Source: an uncultured Cohaesibacter sp.
GTDB lineage: Bacteria > Pseudomonadota > Alphaproteobacteria > Rhizobiales > Cohaesibacteraceae
Assembly (NCBI RefSeq): GCF_963667045.1
Contig: NZ_OY762934.1
Location: forward strand, 2,473,501 to 2,537,500
Direction of reading: 5' to 3'
Length of the DNA: 64,000 nt
Positions 25,239-33,437 of the stretch are shown here, piece by piece; positions within the stretch are counted from its first letter, which is position 1, and each line of letters begins with the position of its first letter. The notes below the pieces were generated by a model that had not been told where the DNA came from, did not search any database, and saw only the letters and a program-made list of their open reading frames with translations. Both the position numbers and the translations under genes were made by a program.

Positions 25239-27612
25239 GGGCCGAGCGCGCGATGATCGCTTCCTGCATTTCCGGTGACAGGTTGACAAACTGGGTGCTA
25301 TAGCCAGCGACCCGCACCAGCAGATCCTTGTAGTCTTCCGGGTTCTTCTGAGCCTTGCGCAGCACTTCCGTCGACAGGGTGTTGAACTGCACATGGAAGG
25401 CACCAAGGGAGAAATAGGCCCGAATGATACTACCCAGATCGCGCTTGCCCTTCGGCGTGCTGACCAGATCTTCGCTGAGGCGCAGGTTGAGCAGCGTGCC
25501 GCCGGTATGGACATCGTGGTTCATCTTGGCGCTGGAGCGCATCGCTGCGAGCGGGCTCTTCACGTCGCTACCGGCATAGGGCGAAACGCCCTCGGTGATC
25601 GGCTTGGTCGCCTTGCGCCCGCACGGAGTGGCGCCGACGATCCTGCCGGTCGGGATGTAGTTGGAAATGCCCATGAAAGCCGAGTTGAAGGGCGAGCCGA
25701 AATTGTCCTTGTAGGCGCGGGTCTTGCGATAATAGTAGTTGGCGAGATCGCGGGCGATGGCGTCGACATAGTCGTCGTCGTTGCCATATTTGACCACAGC
25801 CAGTGCCTTGGTGCGCAGGGCGTCATGGCCTTCCCAGTCGGCGTTCATCGCTGCGTCCAGTTCGGCGAGCGTGGTGACCTTGTCCTCGAACACCAGCTTC
25901 TTGATGACAGCCAGCGAGTTGGCGACCACTGCAAGGCCGATACCGGTCAGCACCGGGCCGACATTGTATTTCGCGCCACCACGGGAAAGATCCCGGCCCT
26001 CTTCCAGGCAATGGCCGATGCAGGTGGACAGGAACGGTCGCGGCACCATTTCCGCATGCAGTTTCTGGGCGATGACGGTGGAAACCACGGAATGATGGAT
26101 GAGGTTGCCCACCTGCTCGAAGGTGGCATCCTCGATTTCCTGATAGCTGGCGTAACTGGCCAGTGGCTTGGCATCGAGCCCCATCTTCTCGCCCGTCAGG
26201 CGGCTTTTGCCTTCATTGAGGGCATATTCCATGGCGGCAGCGAAGTTGACATTGACCGCGCTGGTCCATTGGCCTGTCTGGCGGAAGTGTGGCACGACGC
26301 AGCCGCAGTTGTTCCAGTCGCGGGCATCTTCGGGCTCGTAACCGGCCTGCAGCAGCATCTGGGTTCCGGCCTGATCATTGTGAATGGCCGGAAAGCCCGT
26401 TCCCTTGCTGACCAGATCGGTCACAGCATAGAGAAATTCCTGTGGGCAGTCCGACTGCACGCGCACGCTGAGGCCCGGCTGGTGGGTGCGCACCTCGTCG
26501 GTTGCCTCGAGGCAGAGATAGGTCAGCTCATTGGTGGCGTCACTGCCGTCGCGCTTTTTGCCACCGACGGTCAGGTTCTGGAACTGATTGTAGCCTGCGA
26601 AATAGCCGGTGGTATTCTCCGAGATGGTCCAGACCCATTCGGAATATTTCAGCCAAAGGGCATGAATCAGCTCCTTGGCCCCGGCCTTGTCCAAAGCGCC
26701 CTTGTCCATGTCGGCCGCATAATAGGGATACATGAACTGGTCGAAACGGCCGGGATTGAGCGCCAAGGGATTCTCGGTGATTATGCCGCCCAACTGGACA
26801 AACCAGATGAACTGTGTGGCTTCGTGGAAGCTTTGCGGTGGATATTCTGGCACCCGACGGCAGACACGGGCGATCTCCAGAAACTCGTCCTTGCGGGCGG
26901 CGTTCTTCTCTTCGGCTGCCATGCCTTCGGCCAGGTCACCGTAGCGATTGGCCAGCAGGATGATGGCTTTCGCCGACAGGATCGTCGCCTTGTAGAAATC
27001 GATCTTGTCGATATCCTCGGCGTTGAGATAGTCGAGCCTGGCGAGCTTTTCCTCAGCGTCCTTCAGGATGCCACCATAGCCCTTGACGAACAGATGGCCC
27101 TCATAGTCCGGCGTGATCTCGCCCACCGCCTGACGCCATTTGGAATCATTGTCGATAATGCCCGTGTCGACCGCAATCCGCGCCGTTTCCTCCGGCAGCG
27201 CCGCAAGGAAATATTCTTCCAGTGACTTGCCGTGCCAATAGGGGAAGATTTCGGAGCGGATGGTGGCGCACTGATCCGGTGTGATCTGATAGGGGTCCTG
27301 CGGGCGGGTCGGGAAGGTATCCATTTCCTTGTCGACCCATTTCCAGGAATATTCCGGCGTCAGGATGCCCGTGCGGCGAAACTTGCCGGCGGTTCCGACG
27401 ATCAACTCATCCTCGAAGATGCGCACCTCGAATTTGGCGCAGAAATCGTGGAAGGCTTCGGCGCGGCGCAGGATGACCGACTTGCCCTCGGTGCGCTTGT
27501 GCGACTCGGTGTAGATCCTGGCGCGCTCATAACAGATGGAAGGCCTTGTATTGACGTAGTTTTGCCGTAGCCGTTCGATGCGTTCCGAGACGCCCGTCAC
27601 CGTTTTCAACAT
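25225..27612 (-). CDS. Glycyl radical enzyme of the PFL/dehydratase superfamily, unknown substrate
   Basis: Oxygen-sensitive radical enzyme of 795 residues from ATG 27612; a GTG 18 bases upstream has its ribosome binding sequence too close. N-terminal PFL domain begins RIERLRQNYVNTRPSICYERA. The radical-bearing Gly770 is in LVRVAGYSTQFVNL. The thiyl cysteine is Cys438 in DWNNCGCVVPHF. Dehydratase and lyase members normally have C-x-E here (GCVEP or GCLE), whereas this protein has C-V-V, so the usual glutamate base is missing. It also lacks the Cys-Cys pair of pyruvate formate-lyase. The function is therefore not that of a known subgroup. Activase follows with a 14-base overlap; a promoter and dyad lie upstream. 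Confidence 0.93.
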   Translation of the reverse strand: MLKTVTGVSERIERLRQNYVNTRPSICYERARIYTESHKRTEGKSVILRRAEAFHDFCAKFEVRIFEDELIVGTAGKFRRTGILTPEYSWKWVDKEMDTFPTRPQDPYQITPDQCATIRSEIFPYWHGKSLEEYFLAALPEETARIAVDTGIIDNDSKWRQAVGEITPDYEGHLFVKGYGGILKDAEEKLARLDYLNAEDIDKIDFYKATILSAKAIILLANRYGDLAEGMAAEEKNAARKDEFLEIARVCRRVPEYPPQSFHEATQFIWFVQLGGIITENPLALNPGRFDQFMYPYYAADMDKGALDKAGAKELIHALWLKYSEWVWTISENTTGYFAGYNQFQNLTVGGKKRDGSDATNELTYLCLEATDEVRTHQPGLSVRVQSDCPQEFLYAVTDLVSKGTGFPAIHNDQAGTQMLLQAGYEPEDARDWNNCGCVVPHFRQTGQWTSAVNVNFAAAMEYALNEGKSRLTGEKMGLDAKPLASYASYQEIEDATFEQVGNLIHHSVVSTVIAQKLHAEMVPRPFLSTCIGHCLEEGRDLSRGGAKYNVGPVLTGIGLAVVANSLAVIKKLVFEDKVTTLAELDAAMNADWEGHDALRTKALAVVKYGNDDDYVDAIARDLANYYYRKTRAYKDNFGSPFNSAFMGISNYIPTGRIVGATPCGRKATKPITEGVSPYAGSDVKSPLAAMRSSAKMNHDVHTGGTLLNLRLSEDLVSTPKGKRDLGSIIRAYFSLGAFHVQFNTLSTEVLRKAQKNPEDYKDLLVRVAGYSTQFVNLSPEMQEAIIARSAHGSY

Positions 27613-27657
27613 GATCCTGTTCCGATTCACCTTCGCACAGGCGCAAGAACCGGGCCC

Positions 27658-27675
27658 TGTGCGTTATAACGTACA
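27658..27675. promoter_or_regulatory. Dyad at the presumed start of the glycyl radical transcript
   Basis: TGT-g-CGTTATAACG-t-ACA: a perfect 10-bp palindrome (27662-27671) with three further matching outer pairs. It lies where transcription from the promoter at 27681-27709 should begin, a good place for a repressor, possibly the LacI-family protein encoded next door. Confidence 0.45.
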
Positions 27676-27680
27676 AGGCA

Positions 27681-27709
27681 TTTCTAGGGAACAGCTGCTT
27701 GCAAGTCAA
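27681..27709 (-). promoter_or_regulatory. Candidate sigma70 promoter of the glycyl radical enzyme operon
   Basis: Minus-strand TTGACT (27704-27709) and TAGAAA (27681-27686) with a 17-base spacer; 5 of 6 and 4 of 6 matches to consensus. It would give a leader of about 60 bases. No FNR-type TTGAT-N4-ATCAA site is visible nearby. Confidence 0.5.
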
Positions 27710-27823
27710 TTGCTTGTCGCAAGGCTAAGTGTTCGTACTTATTCAAATTTTCAGGCCGCCGGACGCGCTCGCAGCGGCATCCGACGGCCTTCCCCCAAGC
27801 GACCGATCCTTGTTGAATTGGCC

Positions 27824-28855
27824 TCAGGCGCGCGTCCGCATATGGGAATGGCGCGGCACCAATGGGCAGGGAACCCTTGTTTCCTTCACGGCAATCTCGT
27901 CATCGGACAAAATCATCTCGGCGGCGAGCTGACCCATTTCGGCGTGAGGCAACAGCACCGTGGTCAGGGTGGGGTGCAGATGTTGGGCGATTTCCTGATC
28001 ATCATAGCCGACCACCGCAACATCGACCCCGACTTTCAGCCCAAGCTCCTTGAGGGCCTCATAACAGCCGACAGCGGTCAGATCGTTGGCGCAGAAGATC
28101 GCCTCCGGCGGATTGGGCAGCGCCATCAGTGCCAGCGTGGCCGTGCGGCCCCCCGATGGCAGCAGATTGCCTTCCATGATCAGATCCGGGTCGATCGCCA
28201 GATCGGCAGCATGCATCGCCCGTTCGAACCCCTCCTCACGCATCTTGGAGGCATCCATCCACGGCTCCCCCTTGATGAAGGCAATACGCTTGTGGCCAGC
28301 CTCTATCAACACCTTGGCCGCCGCTTCGCCACCGCGCCGCTCGGCCGGAACGATAGCCGGGAAACGACCCTGCTTGTCGTAGCAGTTCATGAGAATGCAT
28401 TTGTGATTGAGCAGCAGGTCGGGTGGAGAAACCACATGGGTCAGGATCGAGCTGTAGATGACGCCCCGAACCCGGTCTGCGGCCCACTTGCGCAGGATCG
28501 CCCGTTCATATTCCTTGTCGCCGCCGGTCATCACCGTTTCGACAATGACATTTTCCTTCCAGGCCGTAGCCTGAATGGCATCAATGGAAATGGCCGCAAA
28601 GGGGCTGGTGACAATTTCGTCGACGATGAGGCCAATGACGGTGGTTCCCACCCCCTTGGGCGGACGTCCGGCACTTCTGGGGCGGTATCCCAGATCCCGC
28701 ACAGCCTGCAAAACCTTGGCCCGCGTCTCACTGCTGATACGCATGTCCTCGACGCCGTTCAGCACAAAGGACACCGTCGATTGCGAGACACCGGCTGCCA
28801 GAGCCACGTCTCCCATCGTCACGCGCACCGCTTTTGCACCTGGCTTTTCCTCCAT
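27824..28855 (-). CDS. LacI-family transcriptional regulator
   Basis: Sugar-responsive repressor of 343 residues. The helix-turn-helix is at about 12-35 (VTMGDVALAAGVSQSTVSFVLNG), the hinge helix is near SETRAKVLQAVRDLGYRP, and a periplasmic-binding-protein-like effector domain follows (IGLIVDEIVTSPFAA to VVGYDDQEIAQHLHPTLTTV). It is divergent from the sugar ABC operon and upstream of, in the same direction as, the glycyl radical enzyme. A palindrome at 28904-28918 between it and the ABC genes is the obvious operator. Confidence 0.94.
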   Translation of the reverse strand: MEEKPGAKAVRVTMGDVALAAGVSQSTVSFVLNGVEDMRISSETRAKVLQAVRDLGYRPRSAGRPPKGVGTTVIGLIVDEIVTSPFAAISIDAIQATAWKENVIVETVMTGGDKEYERAILRKWAADRVRGVIYSSILTHVVSPPDLLLNHKCILMNCYDKQGRFPAIVPAERRGGEAAAKVLIEAGHKRIAFIKGEPWMDASKMREEGFERAMHAADLAIDPDLIMEGNLLPSGGRTATLALMALPNPPEAIFCANDLTAVGCYEALKELGLKVGVDVAVVGYDDQEIAQHLHPTLTTVLLPHAEMGQLAAEMILSDDEIAVKETRVPCPLVPRHSHMRTRA

Positions 28856-28869
28856 GCCCGATTCCTCCC

Positions 28870-28898
28870 TTGCATGACCGGGTATTCAATGCTAATAA
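28870..28898 (+). promoter_or_regulatory. Candidate promoter of the sugar ABC operon
   Basis: TTGCAT (28870-28875), 17-base spacer, TAATAA (28893-28898). Modest matches to consensus, but the LacI-type palindrome follows directly where transcription would start. Confidence 0.4.
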
Positions 28899-28903
28899 AT
28901 ATT

Positions 28904-28918
28904 GCTAATAATATTAGC
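28904..28918. promoter_or_regulatory. Candidate LacI-family operator
   Basis: GCTAATA-A-TATTAGC, a perfect 7-bp dyad around one central base, in the 93-base gap between the LacI gene and the divergent permease. An imperfect neighbour GCTAATAAATATTGC overlaps it upstream (28891-28905). Confidence 0.6.
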
Positions 28919-28948
28919 GCAAGCATTTTCTGCCATGGGAGGAACAAA

Positions 28949-30046
28949 GTGGCGGTTTATGGATGGTCAGGCAAGCGGCTCGGGCAAAAATCCTCAGCGG
29001 CGCTATTGCTGACGCCTTTTATCGTGGCCTACCTGGCGTTTCTGGTCATCCCGTTTCTCAACGGAATCTGGATCAGTCTCCACAACTGGAATCTGATGGC
29101 CGTTGCCTTTGATCCCAACGCCAAAGAATTCGTCGGTCTGCGCAATTACGAGCGAATCCTCTGGGGCAAGAACATCATCTGGTCGCCTGCCGCAAGCCCG
29201 CTTGTCCAGTGGAGCGCAGCTTTCGTGCTTCTGTCAACCCTTTTGCTGGCGGCATTTGGCAAGATCAGCCGAGAAACGGCTCTTCTGGTTGGCTCGGTTG
29301 CGCTCATCCTGTTTGTTGCCTGCGGCTTCCATCCAGGGGCTGGCGGGCGCTGGTATGATCGCCGGTTCTGGCCAACGGTTGGCAACACCATCCTGTTTGT
29401 CGCCCTCACCGTGCCGTCCATCACCATCATCTCTCTCAGTCTTGCGGTGCTGGTCAACAGCGAGAGCCGGGCAATGGCCGTCTTCCGCACCATCTTCTTT
29501 CTCTCCCAGGTGCTGTCGGTAACAGTGGTCACGCTGATCTGGCAATTGCTGTTCTCGCCGCGGCAGGGGCTGATTGCCAATGTCATCACCCTGTTCGGCG
29601 GGTCGCCCATCCACTGGCTGACCGACGAACGCTTTGCCATGGCCGCCATCGTCATCACTACCGTGTGGTGGTCGCTGGGCATTGCCATGATTCTGTTTCT
29701 GGCCGGTCTGCAGGATATTTCCCGCGACATCTATGAAGCTGCCGCCCTTGACAATGCCAAGGGCTGGCGCGCCTTCCGCCACATCACGCTGCCGAACCTC
29801 AAACGCACGATCACACTGGTGGTGGTGTTGCAGATCATCCTGCATTTTCAGGTCTTCGGCCAGTCGCACCTGATGACCGGTGGCGGCCCGAATGACAGCA
29901 CCCAGACCCTCGTGCGCTATATCTACCAGACCGGCTTCAGGGACAGCGAGCTGGGCCGGGCGACGACCATGGCGGTGTTCCTGTTCGTCATCATGGGCGC
30001 CTTTTCGCTGGTGCAGTTCCTGCTCGGACGGGAGGAAAAAGACTGA
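28949..30046 (+). CDS. Sugar ABC transporter permease 1 (MalF/UgpA type)
   Basis: Membrane subunit of a carbohydrate uptake ABC transporter, 365 residues. The GTG start at 28949 is chosen because GGGAGGA lies seven bases upstream. The frame stays open far upstream over the LacI gene, but that part is non-coding shadow. Multiple hydrophobic segments are present, and the EAA-type cytoplasmic loop that contacts the ATPase reads YEAAALDNAKGWRAFRHITLPNL. The protein is longer than the family norm, with an inserted hydrophobic and loop stretch at about residues 85-135. Stop and next start overlap (TGATG). Confidence 0.92.
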   Translation: MAVYGWSGKRLGQKSSAALLLTPFIVAYLAFLVIPFLNGIWISLHNWNLMAVAFDPNAKEFVGLRNYERILWGKNIIWSPAASPLVQWSAAFVLLSTLLLAAFGKISRETALLVGSVALILFVACGFHPGAGGRWYDRRFWPTVGNTILFVALTVPSITIISLSLAVLVNSESRAMAVFRTIFFLSQVLSVTVVTLIWQLLFSPRQGLIANVITLFGGSPIHWLTDERFAMAAIVITTVWWSLGIAMILFLAGLQDISRDIYEAAALDNAKGWRAFRHITLPNLKRTITLVVVLQIILHFQVFGQSHLMTGGGPNDSTQTLVRYIYQTGFRDSELGRATTMAVFLFVIMGAFSLVQFLLGREEKD

Positions 30047-30885
30047 TGCAATCCAATCGCTCCTACTATTGGCTGGTAACGCTCATCTCCCTCCCCGCCT
30101 TTCTCTGGCTGGTGCCCACCCTGTGGATGCTGTCGCTGTCGTTCCAGCCCAATGACGTATTGGCGCGGACCACGTCCTCGACCTTCTTCGGCCTCATCCC
30201 GCTTCCCTTCACACTCGACAATTATGCCGCGCTGTTTTCCTATGGCCAGACGCCGGTCTGGTTTCTCAATTCCACCATTGTCGCCGTCGGCATGACGCTG
30301 GCGGTGCTGTTTGTCTCGACCACGGCAGGCTATGCGCTGGCCCGCCTGTCCTTTCCGGGCAAGAATTTTGTTATCATCTTCTGCCTCGTCGGGCTGATGG
30401 TGCCGGAGCAGGCGGTGTTCATTCCGCTCTATACGATGTTCGCCGATTTCGGCTGGCACAACAGCTATCACGCGCTCATCCTGCCACGGGTCGCCGTGCC
30501 CATCGGGGTGTTCCTGATGATGCAGTTCTTCAAGGCCATCCCGCGCGACATCGAAGAGGCGGCACGGCTGGACGGGGTCAGCTGGTTGCAGATCTTCTGG
30601 CATGTGATGCTGCCGCTGGCGCGCCCTGCCATGACTACCCTTGCCATTCTGACGTTCCTCTATGCCTGGAATGACTATCTGTGGCCGCTCGTCTCGGCCC
30701 AGAAACGGGAAATGTTCACCATTACCCTCGGGCTTGCCTCGATCCAGACCAATTTTGCCCAATCGGAGGGGCTTGGCCGGATCATGGCGTCCGGCGTCAT
30801 CGCCACGTTGCCCGTGGTGGTGCTGTTCCTGCTGTTCCAGCGCTATGTCGTTCAGGCGATGACCGCAGGAGGCACCAAAGGGTAG
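30046..30885 (+). CDS. Sugar ABC transporter permease 2 (MalG/UgpE type)
   Basis: Second membrane subunit, 279 residues with six predicted helices. The EAA loop is IEEAARLDGVSWLQIFWHVMLPLARP. It overlaps permease 1 by one base and precedes the binding protein. The pair forms the translocation channel of the LacI-controlled importer. Confidence 0.93.
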   Translation: MQSNRSYYWLVTLISLPAFLWLVPTLWMLSLSFQPNDVLARTTSSTFFGLIPLPFTLDNYAALFSYGQTPVWFLNSTIVAVGMTLAVLFVSTTAGYALARLSFPGKNFVIIFCLVGLMVPEQAVFIPLYTMFADFGWHNSYHALILPRVAVPIGVFLMMQFFKAIPRDIEEAARLDGVSWLQIFWHVMLPLARPAMTTLAILTFLYAWNDYLWPLVSAQKREMFTITLGLASIQTNFAQSEGLGRIMASGVIATLPVVVLFLLFQRYVVQAMTAGGTKG

Positions 30886-30965
30886 GAGCGCCACTTCGGA
30901 CGGTCGTCTCCGACCATACAGTTTCGAGACTTGTTTCACTTATTTGATAGAACGGGAGGTTTATC

Positions 30966-32246
30966 ATGAAACAGATCATTCTAGCCACCATGCTGGCTGC
31001 CGGGTTCGCCTCGCCAGTCATGGCCGAGGACATTTCCCTTGGCCGCTTCTTTGGTGCCTGCGAGAATGCCGGATCCGACACCAAGACATCAGTCGGGGAG
31101 CCCTGCATCATCCAGTCGATCATCAATGCGGCCAGCGAGCAGATTGACGGCGTGACCGTCAACACCCTGCCCACTGACTGGGGCAACTATTATGACCAGC
31201 TCAAGGCGGCCTACGCAGGCAAGACGCCACCGAATGTTCATGTCATGCACCGCTATCGGGTGGCCGAATTTGCCGGAACCGGCGCGCTTGCCGACCTGAC
31301 CGACGATCTGGCTGGCGCCGGAATCGATGTCTCCGACTGGGAAGCCGCCGCCAAGGCTGGCGTTACCTACAATGGCAAGATCTATGGCGTGCCGATGGAT
31401 TTCCACGCCAACCTCTGGCATGTCAACATGGACATCATGCAGCAGGCCGGGCTGGTCAAGGATGGCAAGCCGGTACTGCCGACCTCGGTTGACGAGTTGA
31501 TGGCACAGGCCAAGCTGGTCAAGGAAAAGACCGGCAAGGAATACCTGATCGGCGACTTCTCGCAGTATGAAACCGGCGTCCGCGTGATCATGAGCCTGAT
31601 CTGGCAGCAGGGTGCCGACCTCTACGATGGCGACAAGGCCACGGTCAACACACCGGAAGCCAAGACCGCCATCAAGGTGCTGACCGATCTGTTTGCCTCT
31701 GGCTATGCCGACCCGAAATATAATTACACCGACAGCCAGCAGGCCTTTCTCAATGGCGAGGGGGCAATTCTGATCAACGGCACGTGGGTCGTCGACTATT
31801 ATGACGCACAGGCAGCCGATCCGGCTGTTGCCCTCAAGAACTACTATGCCGCCACATTCCCGATCCTGTTCAAGGACAAGGCAGCGTGGGCTGGCAGCCA
31901 CATGTGGGCGATCCCTGCCATGTTGAAGCAGAATGATCCGGCCAAATATGCCGCAGCCCTCAAGGTTCTGGCCTTCATCAACGACCATGACGGCGACTGG
32001 GCGCGCACCGGTCACATGGCAGTTCGCAAGTCGGTTCTTGCCAGCGACGCCTACAAGGCCCTGCCGCATCGCACCGAGTATGCCACCACCGCCGGTCTTG
32101 CCAGAACGATGCCTCCGTCCAAGCACTATGGCGCCATTCAGGACACGCTCAACCGGGAATTCCAGGCCATCTGGCTGACCAACAAGGATGTTGACGCGGC
32201 CCTCTCCGACGCAGAGCTGGACATTCAGGACCTTCTGGACCGTTAG
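30966..32246 (+). CDS. Extracellular sugar-binding protein of the ABC importer
   Basis: Periplasmic receptor of 426 residues (carbohydrate uptake family 1). The signal peptide is MKQIILATMLAAGFASPVMA. The mature part contains the lobes and hinge typical of MalE/UgpB relatives (PPNVHVMHRYRVAEFA, GVPMDFHANLWHVN, NGEGAILINGTWVVDYYD). GGGAGG lies seven bases before the ATG. A small hairpin follows the gene. Together with the intracellular GH5-like hydrolase next in line, it probably captures an oligosaccharide. Confidence 0.93.
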   Translation: MKQIILATMLAAGFASPVMAEDISLGRFFGACENAGSDTKTSVGEPCIIQSIINAASEQIDGVTVNTLPTDWGNYYDQLKAAYAGKTPPNVHVMHRYRVAEFAGTGALADLTDDLAGAGIDVSDWEAAAKAGVTYNGKIYGVPMDFHANLWHVNMDIMQQAGLVKDGKPVLPTSVDELMAQAKLVKEKTGKEYLIGDFSQYETGVRVIMSLIWQQGADLYDGDKATVNTPEAKTAIKVLTDLFASGYADPKYNYTDSQQAFLNGEGAILINGTWVVDYYDAQAADPAVALKNYYAATFPILFKDKAAWAGSHMWAIPAMLKQNDPAKYAAALKVLAFINDHDGDWARTGHMAVRKSVLASDAYKALPHRTEYATTAGLARTMPPSKHYGAIQDTLNREFQAIWLTNKDVDAALSDAELDIQDLLDR

Positions 32247-32263
32247 GCCCGACATGAAAAACG

Positions 32264-32288
32264 ACCTGCCCGGCAGCTTCGGGCAGGT
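32264..32288 (+). promoter_or_regulatory. Intercistronic hairpin after the binding-protein gene
   Basis: 9-bp perfect stem ACCTGCCCG (32264-32272) / CGGGCAGGT (32280-32288) with a 7-base loop and no T tract. Likely stabilises the upstream message or attenuates the downstream genes. Confidence 0.55.
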
Positions 32289-32314
32289 TCCCTCCAAGAG
32301 ACGCGGACACGATC

Positions 32315-33424
32315 ATGAACAGCAATCTATTTTCTCCCTGGACCAGAGACAGGGCACAGGCATGGTGGCAGGGTCAGGGTTGGCCTTGCGGCTTCAACTA
32401 TCTGCCCTCCAGCGCCGTCAATTTCCTCGAAATGTGGATGGCCGACCGCTTTGATGCGGAGGAGATTGCCCGAGAGCTGAAATGGGCCGCCGACATCGGC
32501 TTCAACTCGGTCCGCACCAACCTGCATTATCTGATCTGGAAGCATGACCGCGATGGGTTGCTTGCCCGTCTTGAGACCTTCCTTCGCCTCGCTGCCGAAT
32601 GCGGCCTCTCGACGATGCCGGTGCTGTTCGACGATTGCGGCTTTGGCGGTGCCGAGCCGGTCTATGGCCCACAGCCAGAACCGGTTCCCGGCATCCACAA
32701 CAGCCGCGCCGTGGCCAGTCCCGGTCGGGCGGCGGTGATGGATCAGAGCCTCTGGCCCGACTTCGAGGCCTATGTCAAGGACATCATCAGCCGCTTTGCC
32801 GATGACGACCGCATCCTGATGTGGGATCTCTACAACGAGCCCGGCAACCGCATGATCTTTTCCCCCGATGGCTCTTTCAGCGAATATGACCCGGCGCTGG
32901 GGCCCCAGAGCGAAGCCCTGATGGCCGCCTCCTTCGATTGGGCGCGGTCGGTTGCCCCGTCCCAGCCGCTGACCGTTGGCGCATGGCGGACACCGGCGGC
33001 GGATGAACAGGCTCCCCCTTACGACAATTCGACCGATCAGCTGGCGCTGGCGCTTTCCGATGTCGTCACCTTTCATGCCTATTGCGATCTTGAGCATCTC
33101 GAGCGCTATGTGGCCGACCTTGCCCCCCACAGGCGCCCGCTGCTCTGCACCGAGTGGATGGCCCGGTCGGTGGGTAGCCGCTTCGATGCGCTGCTGCCCT
33201 ACTTCCACGACACGAAAATCGGTTGCTATAACTGGGGCATGATCAAGGGACGCACCCAGACCAATCTGCCCTGGCCAAACAGCCTGACCAGCCACCACGG
33301 CGCCAATGACGCCGTCGATACCACCGCCGAATGGTTCCATGATGTGCTCCATGCCGATGGCACCCCGTATGACGAGAGCGAGACGGCCCTGATCAGCCGC
33401 CTCTGTGGCAAGACCGCAGCGTAA
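32315..33424 (+). CDS. Cellulase-family glycoside hydrolase (GH5-like), intracellular
   Basis: TIM-barrel glycosidase of 369 residues without a signal peptide, so it acts in the cytoplasm on imported sugar. Clan GH-A hallmarks are clear: RILMWDLYNEPGN supplies the acid/base Glu175, and RPLLCTEWMAR supplies the nucleophile Glu280. SVRTNLHYLIW and VTFHAYCDLE fit the substrate-cleft strands. It lies inside the sugar ABC operon between the binding protein and the ATPase, so a short beta-linked oligosaccharide or glycoside is the likely substrate. The exact GH family and linkage cannot be fixed by eye. Confidence 0.85.
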   Translation: MNSNLFSPWTRDRAQAWWQGQGWPCGFNYLPSSAVNFLEMWMADRFDAEEIARELKWAADIGFNSVRTNLHYLIWKHDRDGLLARLETFLRLAAECGLSTMPVLFDDCGFGGAEPVYGPQPEPVPGIHNSRAVASPGRAAVMDQSLWPDFEAYVKDIISRFADDDRILMWDLYNEPGNRMIFSPDGSFSEYDPALGPQSEALMAASFDWARSVAPSQPLTVGAWRTPAADEQAPPYDNSTDQLALALSDVVTFHAYCDLEHLERYVADLAPHRRPLLCTEWMARSVGSRFDALLPYFHDTKIGCYNWGMIKGRTQTNLPWPNSLTSHHGANDAVDTTAEWFHDVLHADGTPYDESETALISRLCGKTAA

Positions 33425-33437
33425 CAGGAGCAACAGC

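Noticed and set aside
25393-27225. 610-codon + strand frame opposite the glycyl radical enzyme
   Set aside because: Antisense shadow of a gene with unambiguous motifs; no family features or ribosome binding site.
25225-27612. Calling the radical enzyme pyruvate formate-lyase
   Set aside because: PFL needs adjacent catalytic cysteines and is served by a short activase; here there is one cysteine in G-C-V-V and an activase with two extra Fe-S clusters.
27578-28948. Upstream extension of the permease 1 frame across the LacI gene
   Set aside because: It is antisense to LacI; the real start is GTG 28949 with GGGAGGA upstream.
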